Origin: Ferruginibacter sp.
GTDB lineage: Bacteria; Bacteroidota; Bacteroidia; Chitinophagales; Chitinophagaceae
Direction: 5' to 3'
Length of the DNA: 64,000 nucleotides
Assembly: GCA_013141115.1 (NCBI GenBank)
Contig: JABFRP010000001.1
Coordinates: 886,492-950,491 of the forward strand
The notes under the pieces were generated by a model. It was not told the DNA's origin, searched no databases, and worked only from the letters and a program-made list of their open reading frames with translations. Both the position numbers and the translations under genes were made by a program. Positions 17,910 through 27,020 of this stretch are shown piece after piece; the first letter of the stretch is position 1; every line of letters starts with the position of its first letter.

Positions 17910-18938
17910 ATGAAACTTTTTACAAGCCTTTTTGCTTTTTTACTGATCTGTACTGTAAGTGTTGCTCAAGACTTTGATAATGCCGGTGAGTACATGGGCT
18001 TTATCAGCAAACAGCAGGAAAATATTTCCAAAAAATTTATGAGTTATGTAAGTGCATCTGCACACGGTAAAAGAGAAAAAAAGGTGGAAGCCCTGCGTAA
18101 TAAATTATTGGATGAAGTACAGGAAGGAAAGATGAATATTTCCGGTATGCCTTCCTTTAAAAATGATAAAAGTTACCGTGACACTGCCGTTAATTTTATG
18201 AAGCTGTATTACAATGTGCTGAATGAAGATTACAGCAAAATAATAAATATGGAAGAGATAGCGGAGCAAAGCTACGATTTGATGGAAGCCTATTTAATGG
18301 CGGAAGAAAAAGTGAGTGATAAATTAAAAGATGCCAATGACAGGATGAAAGCCGCACAAGCTGTATTTGCTGCAAAGAATAATATCAACCTTATCAGCGA
18401 TAAAAGTGAACTGGGCAATATGATGGAAGAAGTGCATGAAATGAATTTATACCATCACCAGGTGTACCTTTTATTTTTTAAACCCTACAAGCAGGAAGTG
18501 TATTTGCTGGAAGCTATTGAAAAGGGCAACATCACCGGTATAGAACAAAATAAAAATGCCTTGTTGAAATATACGCAAGAAGGATTGGAAAAACTGAGCA
18601 GCATAAAAGCGTTTAAAGGAGATAACAGCATTGCAATGGCTTGTAAAAGCATGTTGAGTTTTTATGTGAAAGAAGTGAATGACAAAATGGGTACGGTAAG
18701 CGATTTTTTTTTAACTAAAGAACGTTTTGCCACCATAAAAAAAGAATTTGAAAAAAAGAGCAGTCCATCAAAAGAAGAAATAGATGGGTATAATAAAGGA
18801 GTGGCAGATATTAATAAAGCATCGGACGCTTATAATAAAAATAATCAAACATTGAACCAGCAGCGTAACGAAAATTTAAATACCTGGAATAGTGCAGTAA
18901 AGAATTTCTTTGATGAACATACGCCCCGTTACAAATAA
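17910..18938 (+). CDS. Helical exported protein, possibly LIC11966-like
   Basis: The protein is 342 residues from the ATG at 17910. The frame can be opened from a TTG at 17889, but ATG gives a clean signal peptide (MKLFTSLFAFLLICTVSVAQ). The mature part is strongly helical and Lys/Glu-rich: GEYMGFISKQQENISKKFMSYVSASAHGK near the start, then repeated coiled-coil-like heptads (KVSDKLKDANDRMKAAQAVFAAKNN). The opening resembles proteins labelled LIC11966 family surface proteins, but I hold that loosely. It is probably periplasmic or outer-surface. It has a strong terminator downstream. Confidence 0.6.
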   Translation: MKLFTSLFAFLLICTVSVAQDFDNAGEYMGFISKQQENISKKFMSYVSASAHGKREKKVEALRNKLLDEVQEGKMNISGMPSFKNDKSYRDTAVNFMKLYYNVLNEDYSKIINMEEIAEQSYDLMEAYLMAEEKVSDKLKDANDRMKAAQAVFAAKNNINLISDKSELGNMMEEVHEMNLYHHQVYLLFFKPYKQEVYLLEAIEKGNITGIEQNKNALLKYTQEGLEKLSSIKAFKGDNSIAMACKSMLSFYVKEVNDKMGTVSDFFLTKERFATIKKEFEKKSSPSKEEIDGYNKGVADINKASDAYNKNNQTLNQQRNENLNTWNSAVKNFFDEHTPRYK

Positions 18939-18963
18939 AGGGTAAAAATAAATATGTGCCACC

Positions 18964-18991
18964 GTCAGGAGTTTACTCCTGACATTTTTTT
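18964..18991 (+). terminator. Rho-independent terminator
   Basis: 8-bp stem GTCAGGAG / CTCCTGAC with loop TTTA, then a T run, 25 bp after the stop of the helical exported protein. Confidence 0.9.
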
Positions 18992-19006
18992 ATCTTGCAA
19001 CCACCA

Positions 19007-19663
19007 ATGAGAAAATACGAAGACACTTACCGGCACAAAGGACTGCGAAAAAAACTGATTGATGTACTTAAAGAAAAAGGCATTACAGATAACAATGTGC
19101 TGGAAGCCATCAACAATATTCCCCGCCACTTTTTTTTAGATAGTGCTTTTGATGAAATTGCTTACGAAGATCGGGCCTTTCCGATAAGTGACGGACAAAC
19201 TATTTCGCAACCTTACACCGTGGCGTACCAAACACAATTGCTGCAGGTAAAACCGCAGGATAAAATTTTAGAAATAGGTACCGGCAGTATTTACCAGGCA
19301 TCGGTACTGGCCGAAATGGGTGCCAAAGTTTTTACCATCGAAAGACAAAAAAATCTTTTTGAAAAAACAAAGCAATTCATTTTTAAAACCAAATATCCTA
19401 ACCTTAAGTTCTTTTATGGTGATGGTTTTGAAGGATTACCTACTTATGCGCCTTTTGATAAAGTGATCATTACGGCAGCGGCGCCTTTTGTACCGCCCAA
19501 ATTAATTGCACAATTAAAAACCGGTGGCAAAATGATTATTCCTGTAGATGAAGGAGCCCACCAGCGAATGCTGCGGCTTACTAAAAATGCAGATGGCAGT
19601 TATGAGGAAGAAGCTTTTGAGAATTTTTCTTTTGTGCCTATGCTTACGGGTAAAAATGGGTAA
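19007..19663 (+). CDS. pcm: Protein-L-isoaspartate O-methyltransferase
   Basis: The 218-residue enzyme methylates L-isoaspartyl residues from SAM to start repair of aged proteins. Family features are the IPRHFFL segment, YEDRAFPISDGQTISQPYTVA substrate loop, SAM motif I (LEIGTGSIYQASVLAEMGAKVFTIE), and FDKVIITAAAP. I chose ATG 19007 over the TTG at 18995, which abuts the preceding terminator's T run. Motif I normally reads GTGSGYQ; here the third Gly is Ile (ATT), which is odd because it sits in the SAM glycine loop. The rest is intact, so activity is likely but not certain. Confidence 0.88.
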   Translation: MRKYEDTYRHKGLRKKLIDVLKEKGITDNNVLEAINNIPRHFFLDSAFDEIAYEDRAFPISDGQTISQPYTVAYQTQLLQVKPQDKILEIGTGSIYQASVLAEMGAKVFTIERQKNLFEKTKQFIFKTKYPNLKFFYGDGFEGLPTYAPFDKVIITAAAPFVPPKLIAQLKTGGKMIIPVDEGAHQRMLRLTKNADGSYEEEAFENFSFVPMLTGKNG

Positions 19664-19677
19664 TACTTTTAATTTAA

Positions 19678-20097
19678 CTATTTTAAACTTAGCTGTGCAT
19701 AGTTAGGGTGCTCAGGATTAACAATCAGTTCTTGCCTTCTCGGATGTATCAAAACATCCATTTCTTCCATAGGGATGGCACCTAACAAAGGTTCATTGTC
19801 GCCTTGCAAAACCATAGCGCTGCAAATTGCAGTACGGTTTTTAAATTTTACATGAATAGGTCCAACAACATCATATTCCTGTACACTGCCATCCGCCATG
19901 ATGGCTTTTCTTTTTTCAATAAAACTCAGTTCCAGCTGGGCTTGTATAGATTCATTAATGGCCATCATATAAGCGCCACTATCGACCATCATCTTTACTT
20001 CAATTTTTTTTATTTCTTCCTCACCTATAATATGGCGTTTAGCCATTGCCAAATCATCTCCATTTATCAAAGTAATATCCGCATAAACTAATCCCAT
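19678..20097 (-). CDS. Retropepsin-like (clan AA) aspartic protease family protein
   Basis: The 139-residue cytosolic protein has a single pepsin-like half: MGLVYADITLIN, a hydrophobic strand ending VDSGAYMMAIN (the active-site Asp-Ser-Gly variant of DTG), and the PLLGAIPMEEMDVLIHP strand-turn near the end. Such single-domain proteins dimerise to build the site. The frame can be opened upstream at 20172, but the ATG at 20097 follows a near-consensus box (TATCTTTA) and starts the conserved domain. Its substrate is unknown. It is convergent with pcm. Confidence 0.75.
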   Translation of the reverse strand: MGLVYADITLINGDDLAMAKRHIIGEEEIKKIEVKMMVDSGAYMMAINESIQAQLELSFIEKRKAIMADGSVQEYDVVGPIHVKFKNRTAICSAMVLQGDNEPLLGAIPMEEMDVLIHPRRQELIVNPEHPNYAQLSLK

Positions 20098-20172
20098 AAT
20101 ATTGATTTTTATAAAGATACTAAAGTAAAAGCTAATTTTACCATCAGCAAATAAGGCTACGTTACAAAGCAA

Positions 20173-20180
20173 TATATTTG
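20173..20180 (+). promoter_or_regulatory. -7 box TATATTTG three bases before an ATG
   Basis: Exact TAnnTTTG ending at 20180; the ATG is at 20184. If used, it implies a leaderless or near-leaderless transcript. Confidence 0.45.
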
Positions 20181-20183
20181 CTT

Positions 20184-20489
20184 ATGAAGATTTTTTCCAA
20201 ATTTGTTTTTATTTGCAACCTGTGTTTTATAGCATCGGTAATATTACGTTTTGTAGAAAATGCCAAAAAGAAAAGTGGCCATTTTGACGGACAAATTTTA
20301 TTAAAACCATTGGAAAGTATGCTGGTGGTTTTGGGGTATGGCTCTGTAATTATCAGTTTTATTTTTTTACTGGCTTGCGTATATTGGCTGATCGCAAAAA
20401 AAATTAAACAAATTCCCCGTTGGCTTGTAATTACTAACTTAGTATTCTTTGTAATTCAATTCTATTACTTTTTCTTTAGCAATTTTTAA
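20184..20489 (+). CDS. Small membrane protein, hypothetical
   Basis: The 101-residue protein has three hydrophobic segments (FVFICNLCFIASVILRF; LVVLGYGSVIISFIFLLACVYWLIA; WLVITNLVFFVIQFYYFFF) and a short basic loop (ENAKKKSGHFDG), so it is an inner-membrane protein. I recognise no family motif. The stop codon directly abuts the ATG of the queuosine precursor transporter, so the two are co-transcribed. A link to transporter function is only suggested by position. The start is ATG 20184, not the TTG at 20178, which sits in the -7 box. Confidence 0.65.
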   Translation: MKIFSKFVFICNLCFIASVILRFVENAKKKSGHFDGQILLKPLESMLVVLGYGSVIISFIFLLACVYWLIAKKIKQIPRWLVITNLVFFVIQFYYFFFSNF

Positions 20490-21290
20490 ATGATACACAA
20501 CATACTTAAAGACAAAAGCACCAAACTCTTTATTATTTTGGGCGGCATTTTTATTGCCAGCGCTTTAATAGCTGAGGTAATTGGTGTAAAAATATTTTCG
20601 CTGGAAGATACGTTGGGTATTAAAAGAGCCAACATTAATTTGTTTGGCAGCCCTTTTAATTTTCACCTTACCGCCGGGGTATTATTGTGGCCGGTGGTTT
20701 TTATAATGACGGATATTATTAATGAATATTACGGCACAAGAGGGGTGAAATTTTTATCTTACCTCGCCATTGTTTTAATCAGTTATGCTTTCCTCATTTT
20801 TACAGGTGCTATTAATTTATCTCCCTCTGAATATTTTTCTGTAGGTAATGGAATCGATAAACCCGACAATGCCTTCAGGGGAATTTTTGGCCAGGGCTTA
20901 TGGATCATCATTGGTTCGATGGTAGCATTTTTGATCGGGCAAATTTTAGATGTGCTGGTTTTTCACCGTATAAAAAAAATCACGGGTGAAAAAAATATCT
21001 GGCTAAGGGCCACCGGCTCTACATTAATATCTCAGCTGGTGGATAGTTTTGTGGTACTCTTCATTGCATTTTATATTGGCAAACGCATTCAAACAGGGCA
21101 GGGCGAAGCATGGAGTTTGCACCAGGTTTTAGTAACCGGTACCGGCAATTATATTTACAAATTTGCTGTTGCTATTGTATTAACCCCGGTCATCTACCTC
21201 ATTCATGGTTGGATAGAAAAGTATTTAGGCAAAAAACTGGCTGCCGAAATAAAGGATGCAGCAATGAATGCCCCGGCTTCAACGGATTAA
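20490..21290 (+). CDS. Queuosine precursor transporter (YhhQ/VUT family)
   Basis: The 266-residue membrane protein has six hydrophobic segments and the family markers FIASALIAEVIGVKIF, GVLLWPVVFIMTDIINEYYG, the NxxRATGSTLISQLVDS segment and FVVLFIAFYIG. YhhQ-family proteins import preQ0/preQ1 for the queuosine tRNA modification. It starts immediately after the small membrane protein's stop. A hairpin terminator follows about 110 bp downstream. The gene symbol is left empty because naming varies between yhhQ and others. Specificity is inferred from family. Confidence 0.88.
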   Translation: MIHNILKDKSTKLFIILGGIFIASALIAEVIGVKIFSLEDTLGIKRANINLFGSPFNFHLTAGVLLWPVVFIMTDIINEYYGTRGVKFLSYLAIVLISYAFLIFTGAINLSPSEYFSVGNGIDKPDNAFRGIFGQGLWIIIGSMVAFLIGQILDVLVFHRIKKITGEKNIWLRATGSTLISQLVDSFVVLFIAFYIGKRIQTGQGEAWSLHQVLVTGTGNYIYKFAVAIVLTPVIYLIHGWIEKYLGKKLAAEIKDAAMNAPASTD

Positions 21291-21401
21291 ATATTGCAAC
21301 GTTTCTTATCTGTATTTAAATTATATTATTTTTTTTAAGTATGATGTTGATTTTACAAAATTCAGGCAGCAAATATCATTATTTTATGGTCTAATGTTTT
21401 G

Positions 21402-21456
21402 AAACCCAATAAGGAAAGCTATTCTATTTAATGACGCTTTTTTTTATTGGGTTTTT
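21402..21456 (+). terminator. Hairpin terminator after the queuosine precursor transporter
   Basis: 11-bp inverted repeat AAACCCAATAA (21402-21412) / TTATTGGGTTT (21444-21454) around a 31-nt loop, ending in T's, between the transporter and the PKD gene. Confidence 0.7.
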
Positions 21457-21489
21457 CAATTATCTTCATGTCAGGGGAAACTAAAACTA

Positions 21490-24471
21490 ATGAGAAAATT
21501 TTACCAAAACAACCGGTTGATTAGTCAACCTATTTACCGCTTTTTTATATTTTTTTTATTGGCAGGAGCAGGTAGTTTTTCTGCGTTTGCACAATGCCCG
21601 CCCAATATAGATTTTGAAATGGGAGATTTTACGGGGTGGCAATGTTATATACAAAATGGTTATTCGGGAGGTACACCTAATCCAACATTATCAGTTCCTA
21701 TTCCCGGAAGACATGATATGTTATTTACTCCCCCTGGTAATGGATCAGATCCTTACGGAAACTTTCCTCAAAATTGCCCTAATGGAAGTGGACATTCTAT
21801 CAGGATTGGTCATATAACAACAGGCGGGCAAATGGTAGATAAAGTATCGTACACATTTACAATTCCAGCTAATCAAAATACTTTCAATTTAATATATAAT
21901 TATGCACTTGTTTTGAATGACGGCGGAGGTAATCATAATGTAACCAATCAGCCAAGGTTTATAATTGAAACTAAAAATATTACTGATGGTAGTGCATTAC
22001 CTTGTCAATTAGCTGAGATTAATGTGGCTACAAATTTGCCAGGTTTTTTTCAGTCTCCTACAAACGCCCCCAATGGAAGTATAGTAAAATGTAGAAACTG
22101 GGCGGCCGGCTCATTAAATTTAGATGGTTATGCTGGTAAAACTATTGAAATAGCATTTACAGTAACTGGCTGTGGATTAGGAGGGGGAACTCATTTTGGT
22201 TATGCATACCTTGATGTTAATACAGAATGCAGCAGTGCTTTTACCGGTGCTACATTTTGTCCGGATGATACTACAATAACGGTTGTAGCACCTTCAGGCT
22301 ATGCTGGTTATCAGTGGTGGAATGGAGATCATACAATATCATACCCTCAGGGTAACCAACAAAGTTTAACACTTAATCCGCCACCACTTGCCGGAGATTC
22401 ATTAACTGTAGATTTGGAACCATTTAATGGTTATGGTTGTTCAGCACAATTGAAAGCCTATCTTTTTGATACCCTCACTGTTCAATCCAATGCAGGCGTC
22501 GATAGAGAAACCTGCGATAATAATCCCGTTCAATTAGGCGGCCCGCCAATACCTGGCCGTGTATATAAATGGACACCGGTAACTGGTTTAAGTGACCCCA
22601 ATATTTCTAATCCCATTGCTACACCTTCGGTAAGTACTACATATACTTTAACCGTAACCAACAGTGGCGGAGGTTGTGCCACCCCCGATGTAGTAAATGT
22701 AGATGTAGATATTTTAAGTGATTCTATTGAACTGATTGGTCCGGCCTCTCATTGCACTGTTACCGGAGAAACGGTAGTATTAAAAGTATTGCCGCATGAT
22801 AATATACAATGGTACAGAAATACATCGCCTATACCCGGTGCTACTCAAACTTCGTTAACGGTAACTCAGTCTGGGGCTTATTATGCTTATGTTTCAAGTT
22901 CTTCCGGCTGCAACAGAACTACGGCAATAAAACAAATTGATATTTGGGAAACACCTGTGGCTGGCTTTAGCACCAATAATGCTACACAATGTAATGCAGG
23001 CAACCAGTTTGTATTTACCAATACCAGCACTTTGGCAACCGGTACTTTGCAATATGCATGGGATTTGGGTGATGGTACTTTGGCGAGTACAATGGATGTA
23101 ACGCATACTTATCCTAAAGAAGGCAATTATACTGTAAAACTTTTAGTAACTGCTCCAGGTGGTTGTATGGATAGCAGCAGGTTTGATGTTGTTGTAAACC
23201 CAAGTCCGGCATCTGCCTTTACTATTGATGCGGCAGAACAATGTTTTAAAAACAATTGGTTTGTATTTAATACCACCAGTACTGTATCAACAGGCATATT
23301 AACCTATATCTGGGATTTTGGTGATGGTAATGTTGATTACTCCAATGATATTGCACACAAATATGCACAAGCCGGCACTTATATAGTAAAACTAACTGCC
23401 AAAGAAACCATTGGCGGGTGTACAGATGATAGCAGCTTTACCGTAATAGCCCACCAAAGCCCCGTCGCTAATTTTGTAATTAATAATACCCCGCAATGTT
23501 TCCCCGGGCATCAGTTTGTATTAACCAATGGTACCTCCATTTTATCTGATACATTATTGTATACATGGGATATGGGAGATGGCGTAATTAAAACCGATAA
23601 AGCCCCTGTTTACAGCTATGCAAAAGCGGGTAACTATACCATTAAATTACTGGTAGGTTCTCTTTTTGGCTGCCAGGATAGTATTGCGGCAAATGTAGTG
23701 GTACATCCTGTGCCTTTGGCCGATTTTACTATTAAGCCAATATGTGTAAACCTACAGGTACCTATCATTAACCGCACATTTAATAATACCACATCTACCG
23801 TTAATTATTTATGGGATTTTGGTAATGGGCATACAGATAATATAAAAAGCCCGGTATACAGTTATCCAACTGCGGGAACTTACTCCGTTTCATTATCCGT
23901 AAGCACAGCACAATGCCCTGTATCTTTTGATACTAAAACAATTAAAGTGGCCATTGAAGATCAGCTTCCGGGAATTGTATATCCGGATGTAGATGCTGCA
24001 TTTAATTATCCTGAACAATTGCAGGCAAGGCCAATAGGTAACGGAGTTATATGGACACCGCCAACCAACCTTAGTAACCGCTTTAGTTTTACACCAACCT
24101 TTAAAGGGCTTACCCCTCAGTTGTATACGGTGCAAATAAAAACTGCCACGGGATGTATAACAGTAGATACACAATTGGTAAAGACCCATAAAAATATAAA
24201 AATCTATGTGCCTACAGGATTTACTCCTGATGGTAATACTATAAATGAAAGGTTGCGTCCGGTATTGATTGGTTTTACCAAAGTAAATTATTTCAGGATA
24301 TACAATAGATGGGGCCAGTTACTATTTAGTATGAAAAGTGATATGCCGGGTTGGGATGGAAGAATAAACGGCGCCCTTGCCGAAACACAAACTGTGGTAT
24401 GGATGATAGAAGCGGTAGATGTAGATGGTAAAGTACATAATCAACAAGGTACTACAGTGCTGTATCGTTAA
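21490..24471 (+). CDS. T9SS cargo with four PKD modules and gliding-motility C-terminal domain (paralogue A)
   Basis: The 993-residue protein has a signal peptide ending AFAQ, then an N-terminal lectin-like domain opening CPPNIDFEMGDFTGWQCY with SYTFTIPANQNTFNLIYNYALV and HFGYAYLD. Ig-like modules follow (GVDRETCDNNPVQLGG; YKWTPVTGLSDPNISNPIATP), then four PKD repeats (WDLGDGTLAST; WDFGDGNVDYS; WDMGDGVIKTD; WDFGNGHTDNI). It ends in CHU_C (YVPTGFTPDGNTINERLRP, NRWGQLLFS). It is a near-repeat of the next gene, which lacks two PKD modules. It is surface-exposed via T9SS; the ligand is unknown. Confidence 0.85.
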   Translation: MRKFYQNNRLISQPIYRFFIFFLLAGAGSFSAFAQCPPNIDFEMGDFTGWQCYIQNGYSGGTPNPTLSVPIPGRHDMLFTPPGNGSDPYGNFPQNCPNGSGHSIRIGHITTGGQMVDKVSYTFTIPANQNTFNLIYNYALVLNDGGGNHNVTNQPRFIIETKNITDGSALPCQLAEINVATNLPGFFQSPTNAPNGSIVKCRNWAAGSLNLDGYAGKTIEIAFTVTGCGLGGGTHFGYAYLDVNTECSSAFTGATFCPDDTTITVVAPSGYAGYQWWNGDHTISYPQGNQQSLTLNPPPLAGDSLTVDLEPFNGYGCSAQLKAYLFDTLTVQSNAGVDRETCDNNPVQLGGPPIPGRVYKWTPVTGLSDPNISNPIATPSVSTTYTLTVTNSGGGCATPDVVNVDVDILSDSIELIGPASHCTVTGETVVLKVLPHDNIQWYRNTSPIPGATQTSLTVTQSGAYYAYVSSSSGCNRTTAIKQIDIWETPVAGFSTNNATQCNAGNQFVFTNTSTLATGTLQYAWDLGDGTLASTMDVTHTYPKEGNYTVKLLVTAPGGCMDSSRFDVVVNPSPASAFTIDAAEQCFKNNWFVFNTTSTVSTGILTYIWDFGDGNVDYSNDIAHKYAQAGTYIVKLTAKETIGGCTDDSSFTVIAHQSPVANFVINNTPQCFPGHQFVLTNGTSILSDTLLYTWDMGDGVIKTDKAPVYSYAKAGNYTIKLLVGSLFGCQDSIAANVVVHPVPLADFTIKPICVNLQVPIINRTFNNTTSTVNYLWDFGNGHTDNIKSPVYSYPTAGTYSVSLSVSTAQCPVSFDTKTIKVAIEDQLPGIVYPDVDAAFNYPEQLQARPIGNGVIWTPPTNLSNRFSFTPTFKGLTPQLYTVQIKTATGCITVDTQLVKTHKNIKIYVPTGFTPDGNTINERLRPVLIGFTKVNYFRIYNRWGQLLFSMKSDMPGWDGRINGALAETQTVVWMIEAVDVDGKVHNQQGTTVLYR

Positions 24472-24483
24472 TAATAATTGAAG

Positions 24484-24491
24484 TAGATTTG
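24484..24491 (+). promoter_or_regulatory. -7 box TAGATTTG for paralogue B
   Basis: Exact TAnnTTTG, 13 bp after the stop of paralogue A and 24 bp before the GTG start of paralogue B, so paralogue B may have its own promoter. Confidence 0.6.
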
Positions 24492-24514
24492 AAATGTAGT
24501 GAACAAAAAAAAAA

Positions 24515-26965
24515 GTGAACATATTGTTTTTAAATACAGATTTTAAGCGCTTCTTTAAGTCGTCTTTTTTAGTAACGCTTCTTGCACTAATTACTGTTTC
24601 TCAAAAAGCAGTGGCGCAATGCCCAACTAATATTGATTTTGAACAGGGTGATTTTAGTGGCTGGAAATGCTACGGAGGCTCCATTGAAATGAACACCGGG
24701 GTGCTTTTATTAGGCCCTGCAGGTTCACCCATTGCTAACCGCCATACAATGCTCACTTTTTCTCCATCCGGTGGTATTGTGGATTATTGGGGTGGCTTTC
24801 CTCAAAACTGTCCTAATGGAAGTGGTCATTCCATTCGTTTAGGAAATGGCTCTGGCGGAAGAGGGGCAGAAAAAGTTTCTTATACCTTCACCATTCCCGC
24901 CAATCAAAATAAGTTTAGCTTAATTTATAATTATGCCATTGTGCTGCAGGATTTTGGTCATACAGCAGCTCAGCAACCAAGGTTAACTATTGAGGTATTA
25001 AATTTAACTGATAATATTCAAGACCCCTGTTCGTCTTTTGATTTTGTAGTGGGTGCAAACCTGCCGGGTTTTTATGATTCGCCGGAGAGTTCGCCAACAC
25101 TTCCTGTGCGTTGTAAAGATTGGTCTGCTGCATCAATTAATTTAGATGGCAAAGCTGGTAAAACCATTCAAATATCTTTTACCACCAACGATTGTTCGCA
25201 GGGCGCACATTTTGGATATGCTTATATTGATATAAATGCACAATGCGGCAGTTCTTTCATTGGTGCCACATTTTGCCCCAGCGATACAGCAGTAAATATT
25301 ACAGCACCATTTGGTTATCAAGGTTATAAATGGTTCGATAATAATAACCAGGTGTTAGGTGTACAGCAAACGCTTACTTTAAAACCGCTACCTCCTTCAG
25401 GCTCTACCGTTTCGGTTGAATTAACACCTTACAATGGCTATGGTTGTGTAACTACACTGGTTGCAGAATTGTGGGATACGCTTACCGTTAGTGCCGATGC
25501 TGGTCCGGATAATTGCGATGTTTTTCCTGTTCAAATAGGAGCGCCACCTCAACCCGGCCTTGTATATAAATGGACTCCGGCAACAGGTTTAAGTAATCCT
25601 GATATATCCAACCCGGTAGCATCTCCTTTAGTAAATACACAGTATACTTTAACTGTATCAAGTAGTGGTGGTGGTTGTGTTGCTACTGATGTGGTAAATG
25701 TAAATACAAAAGTTTTAAACGATGCAATAGAACTTATTGGTACTGCATCAATTTGTAAAGGCAGCGGGCAATCGGCAAGTTTAAAAGTATTTCCTGCCGA
25801 CAGTATACAATGGTTTAAAGATAATTTTGCCATTTCCGGAGCCAATCAAACCGTATTAAATATTAATCAAACAGGTGCTTATTATGCAATGGTATTTAAC
25901 AGTACCGGCTGCTCACTTACTACTGCAGTTAAGCAAATAGATATTTTTGATTCGCCGGTAGCTGGTTTTACTGTTAATGCAGCCTCGCAATGTTTTGCAG
26001 GCAACCAGTTTGTATTTGCCAATAACAGCAATGTGCCTGCGGGTACACTGCAATACCTGTGGAATTTAGGAGATGCTACTACGCTTAACACAACAGATGT
26101 TACGCATAATTATACAGCATCCGGTAACTATACAGTAAAATTATTAGTAGAAGGTTTAGGCGGATGTAAAGATAGTATTAGCAGGGATGTGGTAATTATT
26201 CCAACACCTTCAGCTGATTTTACATTACAGCCTGTTTGTGAAAATTTACCTGTACCATTATTAAATAATACTTTTAACAACACTGCATCAACCATCAATT
26301 ATTTGTGGGATTTTGGCAATGGACATACAGAGAATATTAAAACACCTGTGTACAGTTATCCTTTGGCCGGAACTTATACTATTAAGCTAACGGTTAGCAC
26401 AGCGCAATGCCCCGTTGCATTTAATACCAAAGCTATTAATGTTATTATTGAAGGTAAGTTGCAGGGAATTGCATACCCGGATAAGGACGCTGCATTTAAT
26501 TTTGCGGAGCCATTGCAAGCCAGAACTATTGGCACCATTGTAACATGGACACCAGCAACTAATTTAAATAACCGTTTTAGTTTTACACCCACGTTTAAAG
26601 GACTTACACAACAACTGTATACTATTGAAATTAAAACTGCAGCCGGCTGTATAACAGTTGATACACAATTAGTGAAAACGCATAAAAAGATAGAGATCTA
26701 TGTGCCTACAGTATTTACGCCTAACTCTAATGGTTTAAACGACCGATTGCGCCCTGTTTTGATAGGCTTTATTAAAGTGAATTATTTTAGAGTTTATAAT
26801 CGTTGGGGGCAATTGTTATTTAGTATGAACAGCGATGAGCCCGGTTGGGATGGAAAGATAAATAATATACCTGCAGATATGCAAACTGTAGTGTGGATGA
26901 TTGAAGCGGTGGATGTAGATGGAAAAATGCATCAGCGGCAGGGCACAACAATACTGATGAAGTAA
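24515..26965 (+). CDS. T9SS cargo with two PKD modules and gliding-motility C-terminal domain (paralogue B)
   Basis: The 816-residue protein mirrors paralogue A: signal peptide ending AVAQ, CPTNIDFEQGDFSGWKCYG opening, SYTFTIPANQNKFSLIYNYAIV, HFGYAYIDI, and the same Ig-like segment. It has only two PKD repeats (LWNLGDATTLNTTDVT and WDFGNGHTENIK), then the same CHU_C end (VPTVFTPNSNGLNDRLRP, NRWGQLLFS). The start is non-ATG: GTG at 24515, preceded by a run of ten A's (24505-24514); TTG at 24524 is the alternative. A terminator follows. Confidence 0.85.
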   Translation: MNILFLNTDFKRFFKSSFLVTLLALITVSQKAVAQCPTNIDFEQGDFSGWKCYGGSIEMNTGVLLLGPAGSPIANRHTMLTFSPSGGIVDYWGGFPQNCPNGSGHSIRLGNGSGGRGAEKVSYTFTIPANQNKFSLIYNYAIVLQDFGHTAAQQPRLTIEVLNLTDNIQDPCSSFDFVVGANLPGFYDSPESSPTLPVRCKDWSAASINLDGKAGKTIQISFTTNDCSQGAHFGYAYIDINAQCGSSFIGATFCPSDTAVNITAPFGYQGYKWFDNNNQVLGVQQTLTLKPLPPSGSTVSVELTPYNGYGCVTTLVAELWDTLTVSADAGPDNCDVFPVQIGAPPQPGLVYKWTPATGLSNPDISNPVASPLVNTQYTLTVSSSGGGCVATDVVNVNTKVLNDAIELIGTASICKGSGQSASLKVFPADSIQWFKDNFAISGANQTVLNINQTGAYYAMVFNSTGCSLTTAVKQIDIFDSPVAGFTVNAASQCFAGNQFVFANNSNVPAGTLQYLWNLGDATTLNTTDVTHNYTASGNYTVKLLVEGLGGCKDSISRDVVIIPTPSADFTLQPVCENLPVPLLNNTFNNTASTINYLWDFGNGHTENIKTPVYSYPLAGTYTIKLTVSTAQCPVAFNTKAINVIIEGKLQGIAYPDKDAAFNFAEPLQARTIGTIVTWTPATNLNNRFSFTPTFKGLTQQLYTIEIKTAAGCITVDTQLVKTHKKIEIYVPTVFTPNSNGLNDRLRPVLIGFIKVNYFRVYNRWGQLLFSMNSDEPGWDGKINNIPADMQTVVWMIEAVDVDGKMHQRQGTTILMK

Positions 26966-26987
26966 AAAAGAATACAAATACTTTTTG

Positions 26988-27020
26988 CAACGCTTCTTAA
27001 CAGAATGCGTTGTTTTTTTT
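26988..27020 (+). terminator. Terminator after paralogue B
   Basis: Stem CAACGC-TTCT / AGAA-GCGTTG with one bulged T, a 4-nt loop, and eight T's, between two convergent genes. Confidence 0.75.
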
